The notes under the pieces are model-generated. The model did not search any database and was not told where the DNA came from. It worked only from the letters and a program-made list of their open reading frames with translations. This document shows positions 10,709-23,076 of a DNA stretch of 64,000 nucleotides, piece by piece (position 1 is the stretch's first letter; each line of letters begins with the position of its first letter). Source of the DNA: Leptodactylus fallax (Eukaryota; Chordata; Amphibia; Anura; Leptodactylidae). The stretch spans positions 1,349,001 to 1,413,000 of the forward strand of contig CAMRHE010000329.1 in the NCBI GenBank assembly GCA_947044405.1, read 5' to 3'. Position numbers and translations under genes: made by a program.

Positions 10709-12312
10709 CTACTGCCCTATGTGAGTTCTTTCATGCTTAAGAAGATGGGATTTGTAAGTATAACATTTCCCACATTGTGAACATGAATATGGCTTCTCTC
10801 CTGTGTGAATTCTCTGGTGTTCATCAAGAGTTAGCTTCTGGGCAAAACATTTCCCAAAGGTTGAACATGAAAATGGTTTCTCCCCTGTGTGAATTTTCTG
10901 ATGTTCAATGAGATTTGATTTCTGAATATAACATTTTCCACATTCTGAACATGAATATGGTTTCTCTCCTGTGTGAATTCTCTGATGTTGAACAAGGTTT
11001 GATTTCTGATAAAAGCATTTCCCACATTCTGGACATGAATATGGCTTCTCCCCCGTGTGAGTTCTCTCATGTCTAACAAGAATTGATTTATCTGTAAAAC
11101 ATTTTCCACACTCTGAACATGAAAATGTGTTCTCTCCTGTATGAATTTTCTCATGTTCAACAAGAGGTGCTCTCCTCGAGAAACATTTCCCACATTCCCG
11201 ACATGAAAATGGCTTCTCCCCTGTGTGTTTCCTCAGATGTTTAAGAAGATTTGATTGCACAGTAAAGCATTTCCCACATTCTGAACAAGAAAATGGCATC
11301 TTTCCCGTGTGAATTTTTTGATGGTCAACAAGACTTGATTCAGCACTATAACATTTCCCACATTGTGAGCATGAATATGGCTTCTTTCCTGTGTGACATC
11401 TTTGGTGCTGAACAAGACGTGATTTCACAGAGAAACATTTGCCACATTGTAAACACGAACATGAAAAAGACACTTTCTTCTTTCCTGTGTGGGTTTTCTG
11501 ATGTTTAGCAAGAGTTTGTTTCTGAGTAAAACATTTCCCACATTCTTGACATGAAAATGCCTTCTCTCCTGTGTGAATTCTCTGATGATCAACAAGAGTT
11601 TGTTTTTGGGTAAAACATTTCCCACATTCTGGGCATAAAAATGGCTTCACACCTGTGTGAATTTTCTGATGTTGAGCAAGAGTTGACTTGGAGCTAAAAC
11701 ACTTCCCACATTCCGAACATGAAAATGGCTTCTCTCCTGTGTGAATTCTTCCATGGTCAATGAGAGCTGGCTTAGAGCTAAAACTCTTCCTACATTCTGA
11801 GCATGAAAATGGCTTCACACCTGTATGAATTCTTTGATGTTTAGCAAGAGTTGATTTAGAGCTAAAACATTTCCCACATTCTGAACATGAATATGGCTTC
11901 TCTCCTGTGTGAATTCTTTGATGTTCAACAAGAGTTGGTTTTTGGGTAAAACATTTCCCACATTCTGAACAAGAAAATGGCTTCTCCCCTGTGTGGATTC
12001 TCTGATGTCTATCAAGTTCTGATTTCTGATGAAAACATTTGTCACAATCTGAACATGAAAAGCACTTCTTTCTTGTGTGATCTCTTTGATGTACAACAAC
12101 CCTTCTGTGACTTTTATTTTGCTCAACAGTCTGTGATGAATCCGAGGATTGGACGTTTATAATAGGATCAGATGATAGATCTTTGCTGTGAAGGGCTGAG
12201 GGTATATCTGGGGTAATGACATGCTCTTCATATGGATCTTGTGTGATACCATGATCCTCTGCTTTATAATCTGTAGATATCAGATGTCCCTCTGAGTTCC
12301 TGGTACAGTCAT
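10709..12312 (-). CDS. Finger gene 1, exon 6 (16 C2H2 fingers)
   Basis: Terminal coding exon with its acceptor CAG at 12315-12313. About 75 residues of acidic spacer ([20 protein letters not shown]) precede the fingers. These have the pattern C-x2-C-x12-H-x3-H with mostly HTGEKP-type linkers. The linker before finger 8 is longer ([12 protein letters not shown]). Finger 15 lacks its second Cys. The reading frame is open to the TAG stop. Confidence 0.93.
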
Positions 12313-15300
12313 CTGCCAAGAATGAAACATATTTTACAATTTTTGAATAACATCTGTATATAAATTCTCCATACAAAAATCCATGTACCACAATACAGTT
12401 AGCAACTGACTTAGCATATGGTGGTAAAATAGATGACAATCTAGTAGTACACATCAGAGCATGGACCAGTATTTCAGGTTGTTATGAATTTTATAAAGTC
12501 TGTAACCACCAAACCAATTGCATCTTCTAAGGGTTTGTAACCCTTACACATACTGTCTCATCTTGAGAAAATGCTCAGTCTTTCAGTACATCTGCTGGAT
12601 TACCCGCACCATCCTCTAGTGTAAAGGACAATATACCACTCACTGGGCCAAAGAACCTAGCATGGTCTGTCTCCCTTACAATCTAATAGTCCCTTAATCA
12701 CAATATTTTATAGGAATAGAATGAGTTTTCCTCAGTGTGATATAATGCCAATATATGGAAGTGATTACAATATTACGCCCAAAGAAGAAGGTTATTGGGG
12801 AAACTGGACAAATGAGCGCAGGCTCTAGGACCCTGCTGGCAATTTCTAGTAATCTGGGAAACCAGGAAAGGCAGGATGGATGCGCTCACTACATGGCCTC
12901 CATACTCTGACCTGGATTTGTCGCTACAGAAATCACTGCAAACAAAGGCAACATCTGGTTGTCATTATCCGGACACGTAATGGGAGCCATGACATCAGAT
13001 TTCCTTCTGCCAAGTGGCTGGCTGGTGGACAAGGAAACTGTGAGCGCTGCTCAGCTTGTCTAAAGATGAAACAATCTTCTCTAGTGGTGGTTTGTCTGAG
13101 CAGTCCGGAGTCTGTTCAATGAGTGTGCATGGCCTCACCTCACCACTGACCAAAAACCTCCTAACACTTAGGACAGAACAGTCAATTTGTCGAAATGACA
13201 ATCCTGCTTCTTTCTGTCCAATGATGTTCCCCCCTCTCAAAGTCTGTCAACTGGACAAAATGTCTTTGAGTGCATCAAAGAGGCAGGTCCAGTAGTTAAC
13301 AATCTCTCACCAAAAAGGTACACTACCCAAAAGTAGCCTGTGAAAGCCTTTTATAAGGCAAAGGGGCAAAGCACTTTTATGCCCTCTTGTGGCAAGACCC
13401 AGTGGCTAATCAGACCGCACCAATTTACAGATCTCCTGAGACCATGTGTATGCAGAGATTTGCTGCAATCCAGCATGTCTATCTGAGTTTGCTTTGTTTG
13501 TTAATGAGGGCATTGAAAGTACATATTCCAGCTGTATTATTACATCATCATCATCATCGGAATATATAGCTGAGAACTGAACTTAAATAAATCCAACACA
13601 AAATTGTAGTCGGTGACTCTCCTGTGGTATACTCAGTGGTGACTCCTCACCTGGGCGGTTCCCTGTAGGAATGTCCTCCTCACACTCCTCATCACCACTC
13701 ACATAGGGATCTGCTTTTATTGCTGTGGCCATAACATTGTTCAGATCTTTATCCTGAGGCTGTGAAATAAATATTGTAAGTCAGCAACGAAGGAAAGAGA
13801 CACAAGGACTTCACAGCCCGTCTACACATCATAGGGAATATCTCCATCTACCTGATCATCCTGTGGAAGAAGAGGACTGGGACATCTCTCCGGTGTTGTC
13901 CTCTTACTGGATCTACCTGTAGGAAACACAGACAGGGACTGAATTAATTCTGTACATACAAATAATGGAAGTCCATGTGTATATAGTCATGTCTATTACC
14001 TGCTGATGTGAGGGGCTGGTGGTCCTCCATCATCACCTCCTTGTACAGATCCTTGTGTCCTTCTAAATACTCCCACTCCTCCATGGAGAAATAGACAGCG
14101 ACATCCTGACACCTTATAGGAACCTGACAACACAATGATACAGTCATCACCCAGACCCCTCCAGTTACTGTATAATGTCCCAGCATTCCCAGCAGTGTCA
14201 CCTCTCCAGTCAGCAGCTCCAGCATCTTGTTGGTGAGTTCTAGGATCTTCTGGTCATTGATCTCCTCCTGTATCAGGGGTTGAGGTGGAGGCCCCGGGAT
14301 TGGACTCCGGCTCCTGTTCAATTCTCCTAGCTCATGGAAATGGCTGTTTGGAGTCACACCGTCCCCAATTGTCTTCTTTACTACTATGTAATCCTGTTTA
14401 TGGAGAGAAATATATTTAGGCAACTGAACACAATGTAGAGAATTTATTCAACTAGTTACGCCAGTTTTCTGATGAGAAATTTTTTTTGGCAAATCTCTTA
14501 TTAAATGCAGCAACATAAAAAAAAAAAAATATTGTGGCCCTAACACCACATCAGCAACGGTGCCGGAGACGGCAGGTCAGTATATTACAAAATTTGTGAC
14601 ATAAATACTGCTTTAAGGGAGTATACAAGTCAAGAACCAAGAGGAGGGGGAGAGGGACAGAAAGACACAGGGGGAATATATCTCTAAGGAACTATAAATT
14701 GTGGAGAGCCCAAAATGGTTCCCAAGGTCCCCAGACCACCTCAAATTTCTCCTCCTCATTATTCAAAGAACTGTCAGGTACTCTAGTGATCGGGATTCTG
14801 TTAGTCTGGCATACAGCTATTCAAGGCCACCCTTAAAGGGGTTTTCCGGGTAAAAAAAAAACAACAACTTTTTTTTTTCAAAAAAGGTATTTTAGTACTA
14901 TTAATGGGTTAATAATTGCACCAAAATACCTTTTCCAGGGTTTTGAGTGATTTCTGGGTTTCTCTGGGAGCTCCTAGCATCCTCTGCATTTGTTTACATG
15001 CTTCCCTAGCTTCCTGCTGTCTTAGCCTACAACTACCATGATCCCCTTCTCACACCCCCTCCGTTTCCCTAGCTAGCCCACAGACTACTAGCCCCATCTA
15101 CGTAACTAACTCAAGACCTGTCCTTAGCTAAGGACCCGCAACCGTCGTCGTGAGTCCCGGTGGGAAGTTGGAGTGAAATAGAAAGACTGTCATCGAGGAG
15201 CATGTGGTGGACAGAGGGACGCAGGCTGCACAAGTGTGTCAGACATCCCTTGTAAGAGCCAATGGGCCTAAAAGGGCATTAGCCGGGGGACTATAAGGAT

Positions 15301-18300
15301 CCGACCAGAGGAGGGTATTAGGGTAATAGGGGCTAACCATAACTTTTCAATCTCCATCCACTTGGAGTATGCCAAAAGGGTAGACCAAGCCGGCACCCGT
15401 CACAGCTGGAAGGCCCAATAATAGAGAACTAAATTGGGGTGAGAGAAAATCTCTCTTATCCTTGGGCTCATTGTGACTTATCTAGAGAGACTATGTCTCC
15501 CTCCAACCCAGAGAAAACGCAGAATGAAGCCCTGCAGAAATCGAAAAGCCTTCAAACAGACTGGGATCGGGAGGGTCTCGAATGAATATAGTATAATAAA
15601 TGTAGGTAGCATCGTCATTTTCGCTGCAGAAATCCGGCCGAACAGAGACAACGGGAGGGCCAGCTATGTAGTGAGAAGTGCTCATATTTGTCTGAAGAGT
15701 TGGGGGGTACTTCGTCTGACAGAGGTGGGAAAATGACTTGGTAAGGAGGATACCAAGATATTTTAGAGAGGTCTCCTGCCATCTATATGGAAAGGAGGCT
15801 CAAAGTTTAGCGACATGAGGGGTGAGATTTGGATGGGCAAGGCTTCTGTTTTAGAAGTGATAACTTTGTACCCAGAAAAGCAGCCCAACAGTTCCAGAAG
15901 AGCGTGGAGGATAGGAAGGGTAATATGAAGATTAGTGAGGGTCAGGAGAACATAATCTGCAAACAGTGAAAGATTAAATTCCCGATCTCGGACCTTAAAC
16001 CCAATAATATCCCGGTGCATGTGGATAGCAGCCGCTAAGGGTTCTATACATAGGACAAAGAGAAGGGGAGAAAGAGGGCAGCCCTGTCGTGTTCCATTAT
16101 GGAAGGGGAATGGGGAAGAGGAGGCGGGAGGAAGTTTAATTGTAGTTGAGGTAGTCGAATAGAGGCCTCTAATCGCACCTGAAGTTCAGAGCCAGACCTG
16201 GAAAAAACATCAGATGGGTTTATTCAATGGAGCAAATGTGACAGGAGTGAGGGTAGGGGGAAGGCATGAACGTTGGTAGTTATGTAAGAGTTCAGTTCCC
16301 TCGCCCGAATCAGTGGGAAGGCCGGTCGGCAAGGAATGCAGCCTAGAGTAAAAGTCATGGAATATGCGCTTATCTCAACAAGGTCATAGATCACTGCTCC
16401 ATCAGTGTACCGCAGGGCATAGGCTGCGCTCCTCTCCACCCGGTCCCTCAGTTGCTTAGCCAGAAGTTTAGGAGGCTTGTTGGTCTCCTCCAAAGAGCAA
16501 AGGTCAAACCAAATAAGGATGGGATTTACAATTCTCTTTTCTTCATTCCCAAGATTTTTTCCATACCTACCTAAATCTTTGACACAGTACTGTATATACA
16601 GCAAATAGCTACAGTGCTAGCAAAACCATTTTTTTTTTTTTTTTTTTTTTAAAGAGTGCACAAACTACCATTTATAAAAATACACCCTAATAATATATAC
16701 ATTATTATATAGTCTTTTTCTATAGTATTTTTCGGACTATAGACGCACTTTTTTTTCCCCCCCCAAATTTGTTATAGTTCGAATGTGGGGTGTTTTGCCG
16801 GGGGGGTGGAGGAGCGGGGTCGCAGCATCGCCCCACTCCTGCCGCCGCTGGCTTCCTGCAGCGGGAGTAGTGGGGCGATGCTGCGGGCCTTGGGCTGAGA
16901 GGGTGTCCCGTAGGTGTGAACCTCCCGGCATCTGCTGTGCTGTTACGGCGGATGCCGGATCTGTGAAGATGATGGCGGCCTCTCTGCTGCAGAGCGGTCG
17001 CCATAGCTACCGGGTCTCCGCTGTAATTCGGAGACCCGGAGCTAATGTCCGCGATCAGAGTGGGCATTATTACCTGTGAGCCCCCTAAAGGTAGTAAAGC
17101 TGTACCTTTCTTGTTGAAGGACGGCTATCGCGGGAGCTGTCCTGTTCCTGTGACAGCCGGGATTCTTATGAAGGCTCCCAGGCTTGTCATAGTAATATTA
17201 CTATTGCGGCTGGTCTATGACCAGCCTCAATAGTAATGTACAGAATCTCCCATAGACTGCAATACACTTGTATTGCAGTCTATGGGACTTGCAAAAGGTG
17301 AACGTCATAGCGGGAAAAAAAATCAAAAGTGCTGGACTGCCGTTTTTTTTGCAGTTTCGCCTCTGATTTGAATAAAAAGTGATCAAAGCAATAGACATTT
17401 CCCAAAATGGCATAACTAAAAAGTACACCTGGCCCCGCAAAAAAAGACGCCCTATGCATCCCTGTACAGCTGCAGGGACACCTGTCAATGTGGCCTTGCA
17501 GCTGTTGCAAAACTACAACTCCCATATATTAATTATTTTACCACATTTGTTGCTTCAAAATTTTTTTTCCCTATTTTACTCCTCTAAAACCTAGGTGCGT
17601 CTTATGGTCCGGTGCGTTTTATAGTCCGTAAAATATGATATATACCCACAACCACCATCACAACTTGTCAGCAAAAAACCTCTGCTGCCGTCTCCAGGTG
17701 CGCTGTTGCCGACGCTGAAGAAGGCCAGGACGCTGTACGCAGTGTCCCGGCGTTCTTCAGCGTCATGATGTCAGTGTAGCGCCGCCAAGTGGAGGCAGTG
17801 GAGGGCGGCCAGAACAGGAGCGTGGACAGGTGAGTAAAAGTATCGACAGCTGCTTATTGCAATAACATAATACGTAGCTGCCGATGCGTGTCACCCAAAA
17901 TGTCTTGGCGTGTCACCTGAACTGTGACACACGTGTCATAGGTTCGCCATCGCTGCCCTATACAAACCCTAATCAATAACTGTAAATCTCTACGTAATGT
18001 TATACCTAGGGCCACGGTCAGATTGGCATCATATGGGTGCTTTGGTCCTCATTGGGCCCCCTGGTTGACGTCAGTGGTCTGTGAGGCCTGTGATTGGGGC
18101 GCACCTCCTACATCATGATGCTTGCAACAGGCCTCGGTGGTCTACTAGGGCTACTGATGTCATCGAGGAGCCGAAAGAGTCCAGAAGAGGACCACGAAGG
18201 ACCACCAGACGCCACAAGAGAGCCCATGAGAAGTGAGGGAAAGTTATTATGACCCTAGGAGCAGAAGGGTGCGTGCCTGCCGCTCCATCAGGGTAGGGGA

Positions 18301-18570
18301 ACCATACCCCATTCTTGGGATCAGTGGGGCTCTAAGGCCCCCACCAATCATGAAGTTTTCCGCCATCGATAAGGGCTAACTTCTAAACCCCTTTAAGACT
18401 ATCCTTGACAAACGGTTGCTCCACTACCTCCTCTGTTTCACTGTTCTACAGGACACCGATGTTATATAATACAAGAAATATAATAAAGTCACCTCTCCGG
18501 TCAGCAGGTAGATGATCTCCAGGGTGAAGTTTAATAATCTTTCTGTAAACTCCTTCCTGTCCATGTTCAT
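10709..18570 (-). CDS. KRAB-like C2H2 zinc-finger protein, gene 1 (six exons)
   Basis: Predicted nuclear DNA-binding transcription factor, probably a repressor. Minus-strand exons: 18570-18493, 14393-14202, 14123-14000, 13916-13852, 13759-13651 and 12312-10709. Every junction has GT/AG ends and the phases fit (0,0,1,0,1), giving 2172 nt or 723 aa plus stop. Exon 1 encodes [18 protein letters not shown]; a second ATG six bases later (18564) is an equally plausible start. Exon 2 ends [16 protein letters not shown]. Exon 3 is the KRAB-like box. Exon 5 is acidic (SGDEECEED). Exon 6 opens with a spacer ([13 protein letters not shown]) followed by 16 fingers. Finger 15 has lost one Cys (CSTFG). Intron 1 is about 4.1 kb and full of old transposons. 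Orthology cannot be named. It is divergent from gene 2, with a minisatellite between them. Confidence 0.88.
12313..13650 (-). other. Gene 1 intron 5
   Basis: 1338-bp intron without coding exons. Its start (12455-12500) matches 44218-44262 in unit B. A short CAT-type microsatellite lies at about 13545-13557. No other element is recognised. Confidence 0.6.
14000..14123 (-). CDS. Finger gene 1, KRAB-like exon
   Basis: Encodes [20 protein letters not shown] and [20 protein letters not shown], matching the KRAB A-box pattern (DVAVYFS-EEW, LY-VM-E). It would recruit a corepressor if it behaves like mammalian KRAB; corepressor binding of amphibian versions is not assured. It is nearly identical to the exons at 31213-31336 and 54427-54550, and the flanking introns match too. 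Confidence 0.88.
14394..15112. other. Gene 1 intron 1, distal part
   Basis: Non-coding. A block at about 14500-14590 (AAATGCAGCAACATAAAAA, then TGTGGCCCTAACACCACATC) recurs at 44415-44490. From about 14835 a diverged dispersed repeat starting AAAGGGGTTTTCCGGG abuts the L1 relic. This repeat is absent at the matching junction in unit B. Confidence 0.5.
15113..16600 (-). mobile_element. L1-type LINE relic, unit A copy
   Basis: Decayed minus-strand L1 ORF2 fragment. Recognisable pieces are the upstream segment with [20 protein letters not shown] and the reverse transcriptase piece [13 protein letters not shown] (a mutated FADD box) with [10 protein letters not shown]. It is multiply frameshifted. 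It is homologous to 46380-48110, but has lost about 0.5 kb around 16170-16220 relative to that copy. Confidence 0.8.
16726..17635. mobile_element. TIR DNA element (TTTTTCGGACTAT termini)
   Basis: 910 bp bounded by TATTTTTCGGACTATAGACG on the left and an inverted ATAGTCCG...AAAATA on the right. The interior holds the palindrome around 17248-17286 (CCCATAGACTGCAATAC arm and inverse) typical of non-autonomous DNA elements. No transposase. No clear target duplication, so the superfamily is open. Confidence 0.75.
17636..17955. mobile_element. Partial hAT-like MITE
   Basis: GC-rich repeat whose right end, GGTTCGCCATCGCTG at 17941-17955, is the inverse of a hAT-type terminus (CAGCGATGGCGAACC). The matching left terminus was not found, so the element looks truncated. 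It lies in gene 1 intron 1. Confidence 0.5.
17956..18492. other. Gene 1 intron 1, proximal part; shared with unit B
   Basis: Non-coding. About 17970-18250 matches 49024-49290 (CATATGGGTGCTTTGGTCCT in both). Unit B lacks what follows, including gene 1 exon 1. Confidence 0.6.
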
Positions 18571-19162
18571 TCTCGGTGGGTCGTTTAGGAGGACAACCAA
18601 AATAGATGAGAAAATAAGACTTCTAGATGAGCTGAAGGAACTCTTGGCACACAGAGGACGTCATCTGTGAAATATCGAGACTTATTACATACATGTAGTG
18701 TAGATGTGAGTGTGAATAAGGTCATCAAAACACACAGACATCCCCCCTCCCCCCAACCACAGGACCAAACACTGATTTTTCTGTGGGAACAAATTAGCAG
18801 AACGGGGTCCACTGACACTTTTCATGAGCAGGAATTGGGAGTTACTTTGAAAATTTTACAATAAAATTTTGGCACAATTGGGACGCGCATTGGTCCAGAT
18901 TTACTAATAGTTAGACAGTCGATTTCTGCACCGGAGTCTCCAATGGATGTGAACTTAGCCTGACATATATAATCACTGAGAGTGAAGCTGTACAGTGTGA
19001 CCGCTGTATAAAGGACAGAGCCTGCTGTATTCCTCAACAGTAGGGTCTGTCCAGGACGCTAAATGGAGTCTGCCAATGTGAACACAGCCGTAGAAAAATG
19101 CAAATGTGATGCCAGTTGTACACAGTGAACTACATAGTGCCATGTTTGGGTGTAACATATTA
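18571..19162. other. Intergenic sequence upstream of gene 1
   Basis: No coding content. 18826-18915 (GGAATTGGGAGTTACTTTGA) matches 49346-49435. The gene 1 promoter must lie here or beyond the minisatellite, but no clear core promoter is visible. Confidence 0.5.
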
Positions 19163-22100
19163 AAGGTGCAAAGCTGTGTGTGTATGTATGTATATGGGTG
19201 TGTATATGTTGGTGTGTGTGTCTGTATCTGTGTGTCTGTATGTGTATATGTCGATGTGTGTCTGTATCTGTATGTGTGTCTGTATGTGTATATGTTGGTG
19301 TGTGTATCTGTGTGTATATGTCGGTGTGTGTCTGTATTTCTGTGTGTTTGTTTCGGTGTGTATATCGGTATTTCTGGGTGTATCTGTGTTGTGTCTGTGT
19401 GTATGTCAGTGTGTATTTCTGTGTATGTCAGTGTGTATTTCTATGTTTCTGTATTTCGGAGTGTATGTTGGTGTTTCTGTGTGTATCTGTGTGTATGTCA
19501 GTGTGTATTTCCGTGTATGTCGGTGTGTATGTCAGTGTGTATTTCTGTGTGTCTGTATTTCCATGTATGTCGTTTGCGTTTCTGTGCATATCGGTGTGTA
19601 TTTCTGTGCATGTTGTGTGTATTTCTGTGCATGTTGTGTGTATTTCTGTGCATGTCGGTGCGTATTTCTGTGCATGTCGGTGCGTATGTCAGTGTGTATA
19701 TTTCTGTGCATGTCGGTGTGTGTATTTCTGTGCACGTCGGTGTGTGTATTTCTGTGCACGTCGGTGTGTGTATTTCTGTGCATGTCGGTGTGTGTATTTC
19801 TGTGCATGTCGGTGCGTATGTCAGTGTGTATTTCTGTGCATGTCGGTGCGTATAGTCAGTGTGTATTTCTGTGCATGTCGGTGTGTGTATTTCTGTGCAT
19901 GTCGGTGCGTATAGTCAGTGTGTATTTCTGTGCATGTCGGTGCGTATAGTCAGTGTGTATTTCTGTGCATGTCGGTGCGTATATCATTGTGTGTATTTCT
20001 GTGCATGTCGGTAGTGTGTATTTCTGTGCATGTCGGTGCGTATAGTCGGTGTGTATTTCTGTGCATGTCGGTGCGTATGTCGGTGTGTGTATTTCTGTGC
20101 ATGTCGGTGTGTGTATTTCTGTGCATGTCGGTGTGTGTATTTCTGTGCATGTCGGTGTGTGTATTTCTGTGCATGTCGGTGTTTATGTCGGTGTGTGTAT
20201 TTCCGTGCATGTCGGTGTGTGTATTTCCGTGCATGTCGGTGTGTGTATTTCCGTGCATGTCGGTGTGTGTATTTCCGTGCATGTCGGTGTGTGTATTTCC
20301 GTGCATGTCGGTGTGTGTATTTCCGTGCATGTCGGTGTGTGTATTTCCGTGCATGTCGGTGTGTGTATTTCCGTGCATGTCGGTGCGTAGTCAGTGTGTA
20401 TTTCTGTGCATGTCGGTGCATATAGTCAGTGTGTATTTCTGTGCATGTCGGTGTGTGTATTTCTGTGCATGTCGGTGTGTATGTCGGTGTGTGTATTTCC
20501 GTGCATGTCGGTGTGTGTATTTCCGTGCATGTCGGTGTGTGTATTTCTGTGTATGTCGGTGTGTATGTCGGTGTGTGTATTTCTGTGCATGTCGGTGTGT
20601 GTATTTCTGTGTATGTCGGTGTGTATGTCGGTGTGTGTATTTCTGTGTATGTCGGTGTGTATGTCGGTGTGTGTGTATTTCCGTGTATGTCGGTGTGTGT
20701 ATTTCTGTGTATGTCGGTGTGTATGTCGGTGTGTGTGTATTTCCGTGCATGTCGGTGTGTGTGTATTTCCGTGCATGTCGGTGTGTGTATTTCCGTGCAT
20801 GTCGGTGTGTGTATTTCCGTGTGTTGTCGGCGTGTGTATTTCCGTGTGTATGTCGGCGTGTGTATTTCCGTGTGTATGTCGGTGTGTGTATGTCCGGTGA
20901 TGTCGGTGTGTGTATTTCCGTGCATGTCGGTGTGTGTATTTCCGTGCATGTCGGTGTGTGTATTTCCGTGCATGTCGGTGTGTGTATTTCTGTGCATGTC
21001 GGTGTGTGTATTTCTGTGCATGTCGGTGTGTGTATTTCTGTGCATGTCGGTGTGTATGTCGGTGTGTGTATTTCTGTGTATGTCGGTGTGTATGTCGGTG
21101 TGTGTGTATTTCCGTGTATGTCGGTGTGTGTATGTCGGTGTGTGTGTATTTCCGTGTATGTCGGGTGTGTGTATTTCTGTGTATGTCGGTGTGTATGTCG
21201 GTGTGTGTGTATTTCCGTGCATGTCGGTGTGTGTGTATTTCCGTGCATGTCGGTGTGTGTATTTCCGTGCATGTCGGTGTGTGTATTTCCGTGTGTATGT
21301 CGGCGTGTGTATTTCCGTGTGTATGTCGGCGTGTGTATTTCCGTGTGTATGTCGGGCGTGTGTATTTCCGTGTGTATGTCGGTGTGTGTATTTCCGTGCA
21401 TGTCGGTGTGTGTATTTCCGTGCATGTCGGTGTGTGTATTTCCGTGCATGTCGGTGTGTGTATTTCGCGTGCATGTCGGTGTGTGTATTCCCGTGCATGT
21501 CGGTGCGTATGTCAGTGTGTATTTCTGTGCATGTCGGTGTGTGTATTTCTGGGCATGTCGGTGTGTATGTCGGTGTGTGTATTTCTGTGTATGTCGGTGT
21601 GTATGTCGGTGTGTGTGTATTTCCGTGCATGTCGGTGTGTGTGTATTTCCGTGTATGTCGGTGTGTGTGTATTTCCGTGTATGTCGGTGTGTGTATTTCT
21701 GTGCATGTCGGTGTGTGTGTATTTCCGTGCATGTCGGTGTGTGTGTATTTCCGTGCATGTCGGCGTGTGTATTTCCGTGCATGTCGGCGTGTGTATTTCC
21801 GTGTGTATGTCGGCGTGTGTATTTCCGTGTGTATGTCGGCGTGTGTATTTCCGTGTGTATGTCGGCGTGTGTATTTCCGTGTGTATGTCGGCGTGTGTAT
21901 TTCCGTGTGTATGTCGGCGTGTGTATTTCCGTGTGTATGTCGGCGTGTGTATTTCCGTGTGTATGTCGGCGTGTGTATTTCCGTGTGTATGTCGGCGTGA
22001 TGTATTTCCGTGTGTATGTCGGCGTGTGTATTTCCGTGTGTATGTCGGCGTGTGTATTTCCGTGTGTATGTCGGCGTGTGTATTTCCGTGTGTATGTCGG

Positions 22101-22658
22101 CGTGTGTATTTCCGTGTGTATGTCGGCGTGTGTATTTCCGTGTGTATGTCGGCGTGTGTATTTCCGTGTGTATGTCGGCGTGTGTATTTCCGTGTGTATG
22201 TCGGTTTGTGTATTTCCGTGTGTATGTCGGTGTGTGTATTTCCGTGTATGTCGGTGTGTATTTGCGTGTATGTCGGTGTGTATTTCCGTGTATGTCGGTG
22301 TGTGTATTTCCGTGTATGTCGGTGTGTGTATTTCCGTGTATGTCGGTGTGTGTATTTCCGTGTATGTCGGTGTGTATTTGCGTGTATGTCGGTGTGTGTA
22401 TTTCCGTGTATGTCGGTGTGTGTATTTCCGTGTATGTCGGTGTGTGTATTTCCGTGTATGTCGGTGTGTATTTCCGTGTATGTCAGTGTGTATTTCTGTG
22501 TGTATGTCGGTGTGCATTTCCGTGCATGTCGGTGTGTATTTCCGTGCATGTCGGTGTGTATTTCCGTGCATGTCGGTGTGCGTTTCCATGTATGTCGGTG
22601 TGTTTCTGTGTGTGAATCTGTCTGTGTGTTTGTGTTTCCATGTCTGTGTGTGTGACTA
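19163..22658. repeat. GT-rich minisatellite 1 (24/26-bp units)
   Basis: About 3.5 kb of tandem units on a strongly strand-asymmetric GT-rich strand. Three zones can be seen. The left end (to about 19600) is degenerate. The middle is dominated by a 24-bp unit containing TATTTCTGTGCATGTCGGTG. The zone around 21290-22210 consists of a 26-bp unit starting TATTTCCGTGTGTATGTCGG (about 16 clean copies). The right end has 20- to 24-bp units. Longer block repeats of a few hundred bp also occur. Very long open frames on both strands are by-products of the repeat. It sits between the divergent finger genes. Confidence 0.95.
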
Positions 22659-22683
22659 TTACCTTCTCATCCAGACATTGTTA

Positions 22684-22990
22684 TATCATGTAGAAAGAAC
22701 TTCTGGAAACTCCTCCCCTAGTACAGCCTGACTCCTCCCATACACATGACTGATCACATGACTGTGACATCATCAAAGGTCCTTTAGCATCTATGGAGCA
22801 GTTGAAGCTATAACAGCAGGACCTGATCATGTGACTTGTTGTCTCCTCCCACACATGTGACATCATCACAGGTCCTGTAACCATGGTTGCTGTACAGGAG
22901 GAGGTATAAATACGGTTGTCGCTCACAGGGTTTGGCTTGCCATAGCAGGTTTGTGTTCCTGCTGACCCTGTTGCTTTCACCTCCAGGTCA
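22684..22990 (+). promoter_or_regulatory. Candidate promoter of finger gene 2
   Basis: Conserved with 52640-52890 in unit B, in the same position relative to the plus-strand finger gene. It has two copies of TGACATCATCAnAGGTCCT (22764 and 22858), several CACATG/CATGTG boxes, and TATAAATA at 22905-22912. Possible splice donors of a 5' untranslated exon follow at 22949 and 22987. The next exon begins after the acceptor TTCCATTCAG at 24237. Start site and factor binding are inference. Confidence 0.5.
22905..22912 (+). promoter_or_regulatory. TATA-box candidate, gene 2
   Basis: TATAAATA within the conserved block. Unit B has TATATATA at the matching site (52791-52798). Confidence 0.45.
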
Positions 22991-23076
22991 CAATCTGGCC
23001 CCATTCACTATTATTAGTTGTGATTTCAGCACCATGTGACCGGGGTTACCATTAACCCTCTCCTGACGGTACCACC

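Noticed and set aside
19163..22658. CRISPR-like appearance of short direct repeats
   Set aside because: Units are contiguous without unique spacers, and the context is vertebrate. It is a minisatellite.
19106..22731. Very long open frames (up to about 940 codons) on both strands across minisatellite 1
   Set aside because: They arise because the repeat has few stop codons in any frame. They are Cys/Val or His/Thr repeats, overlap in several frames, and have no start, domain or splice context.
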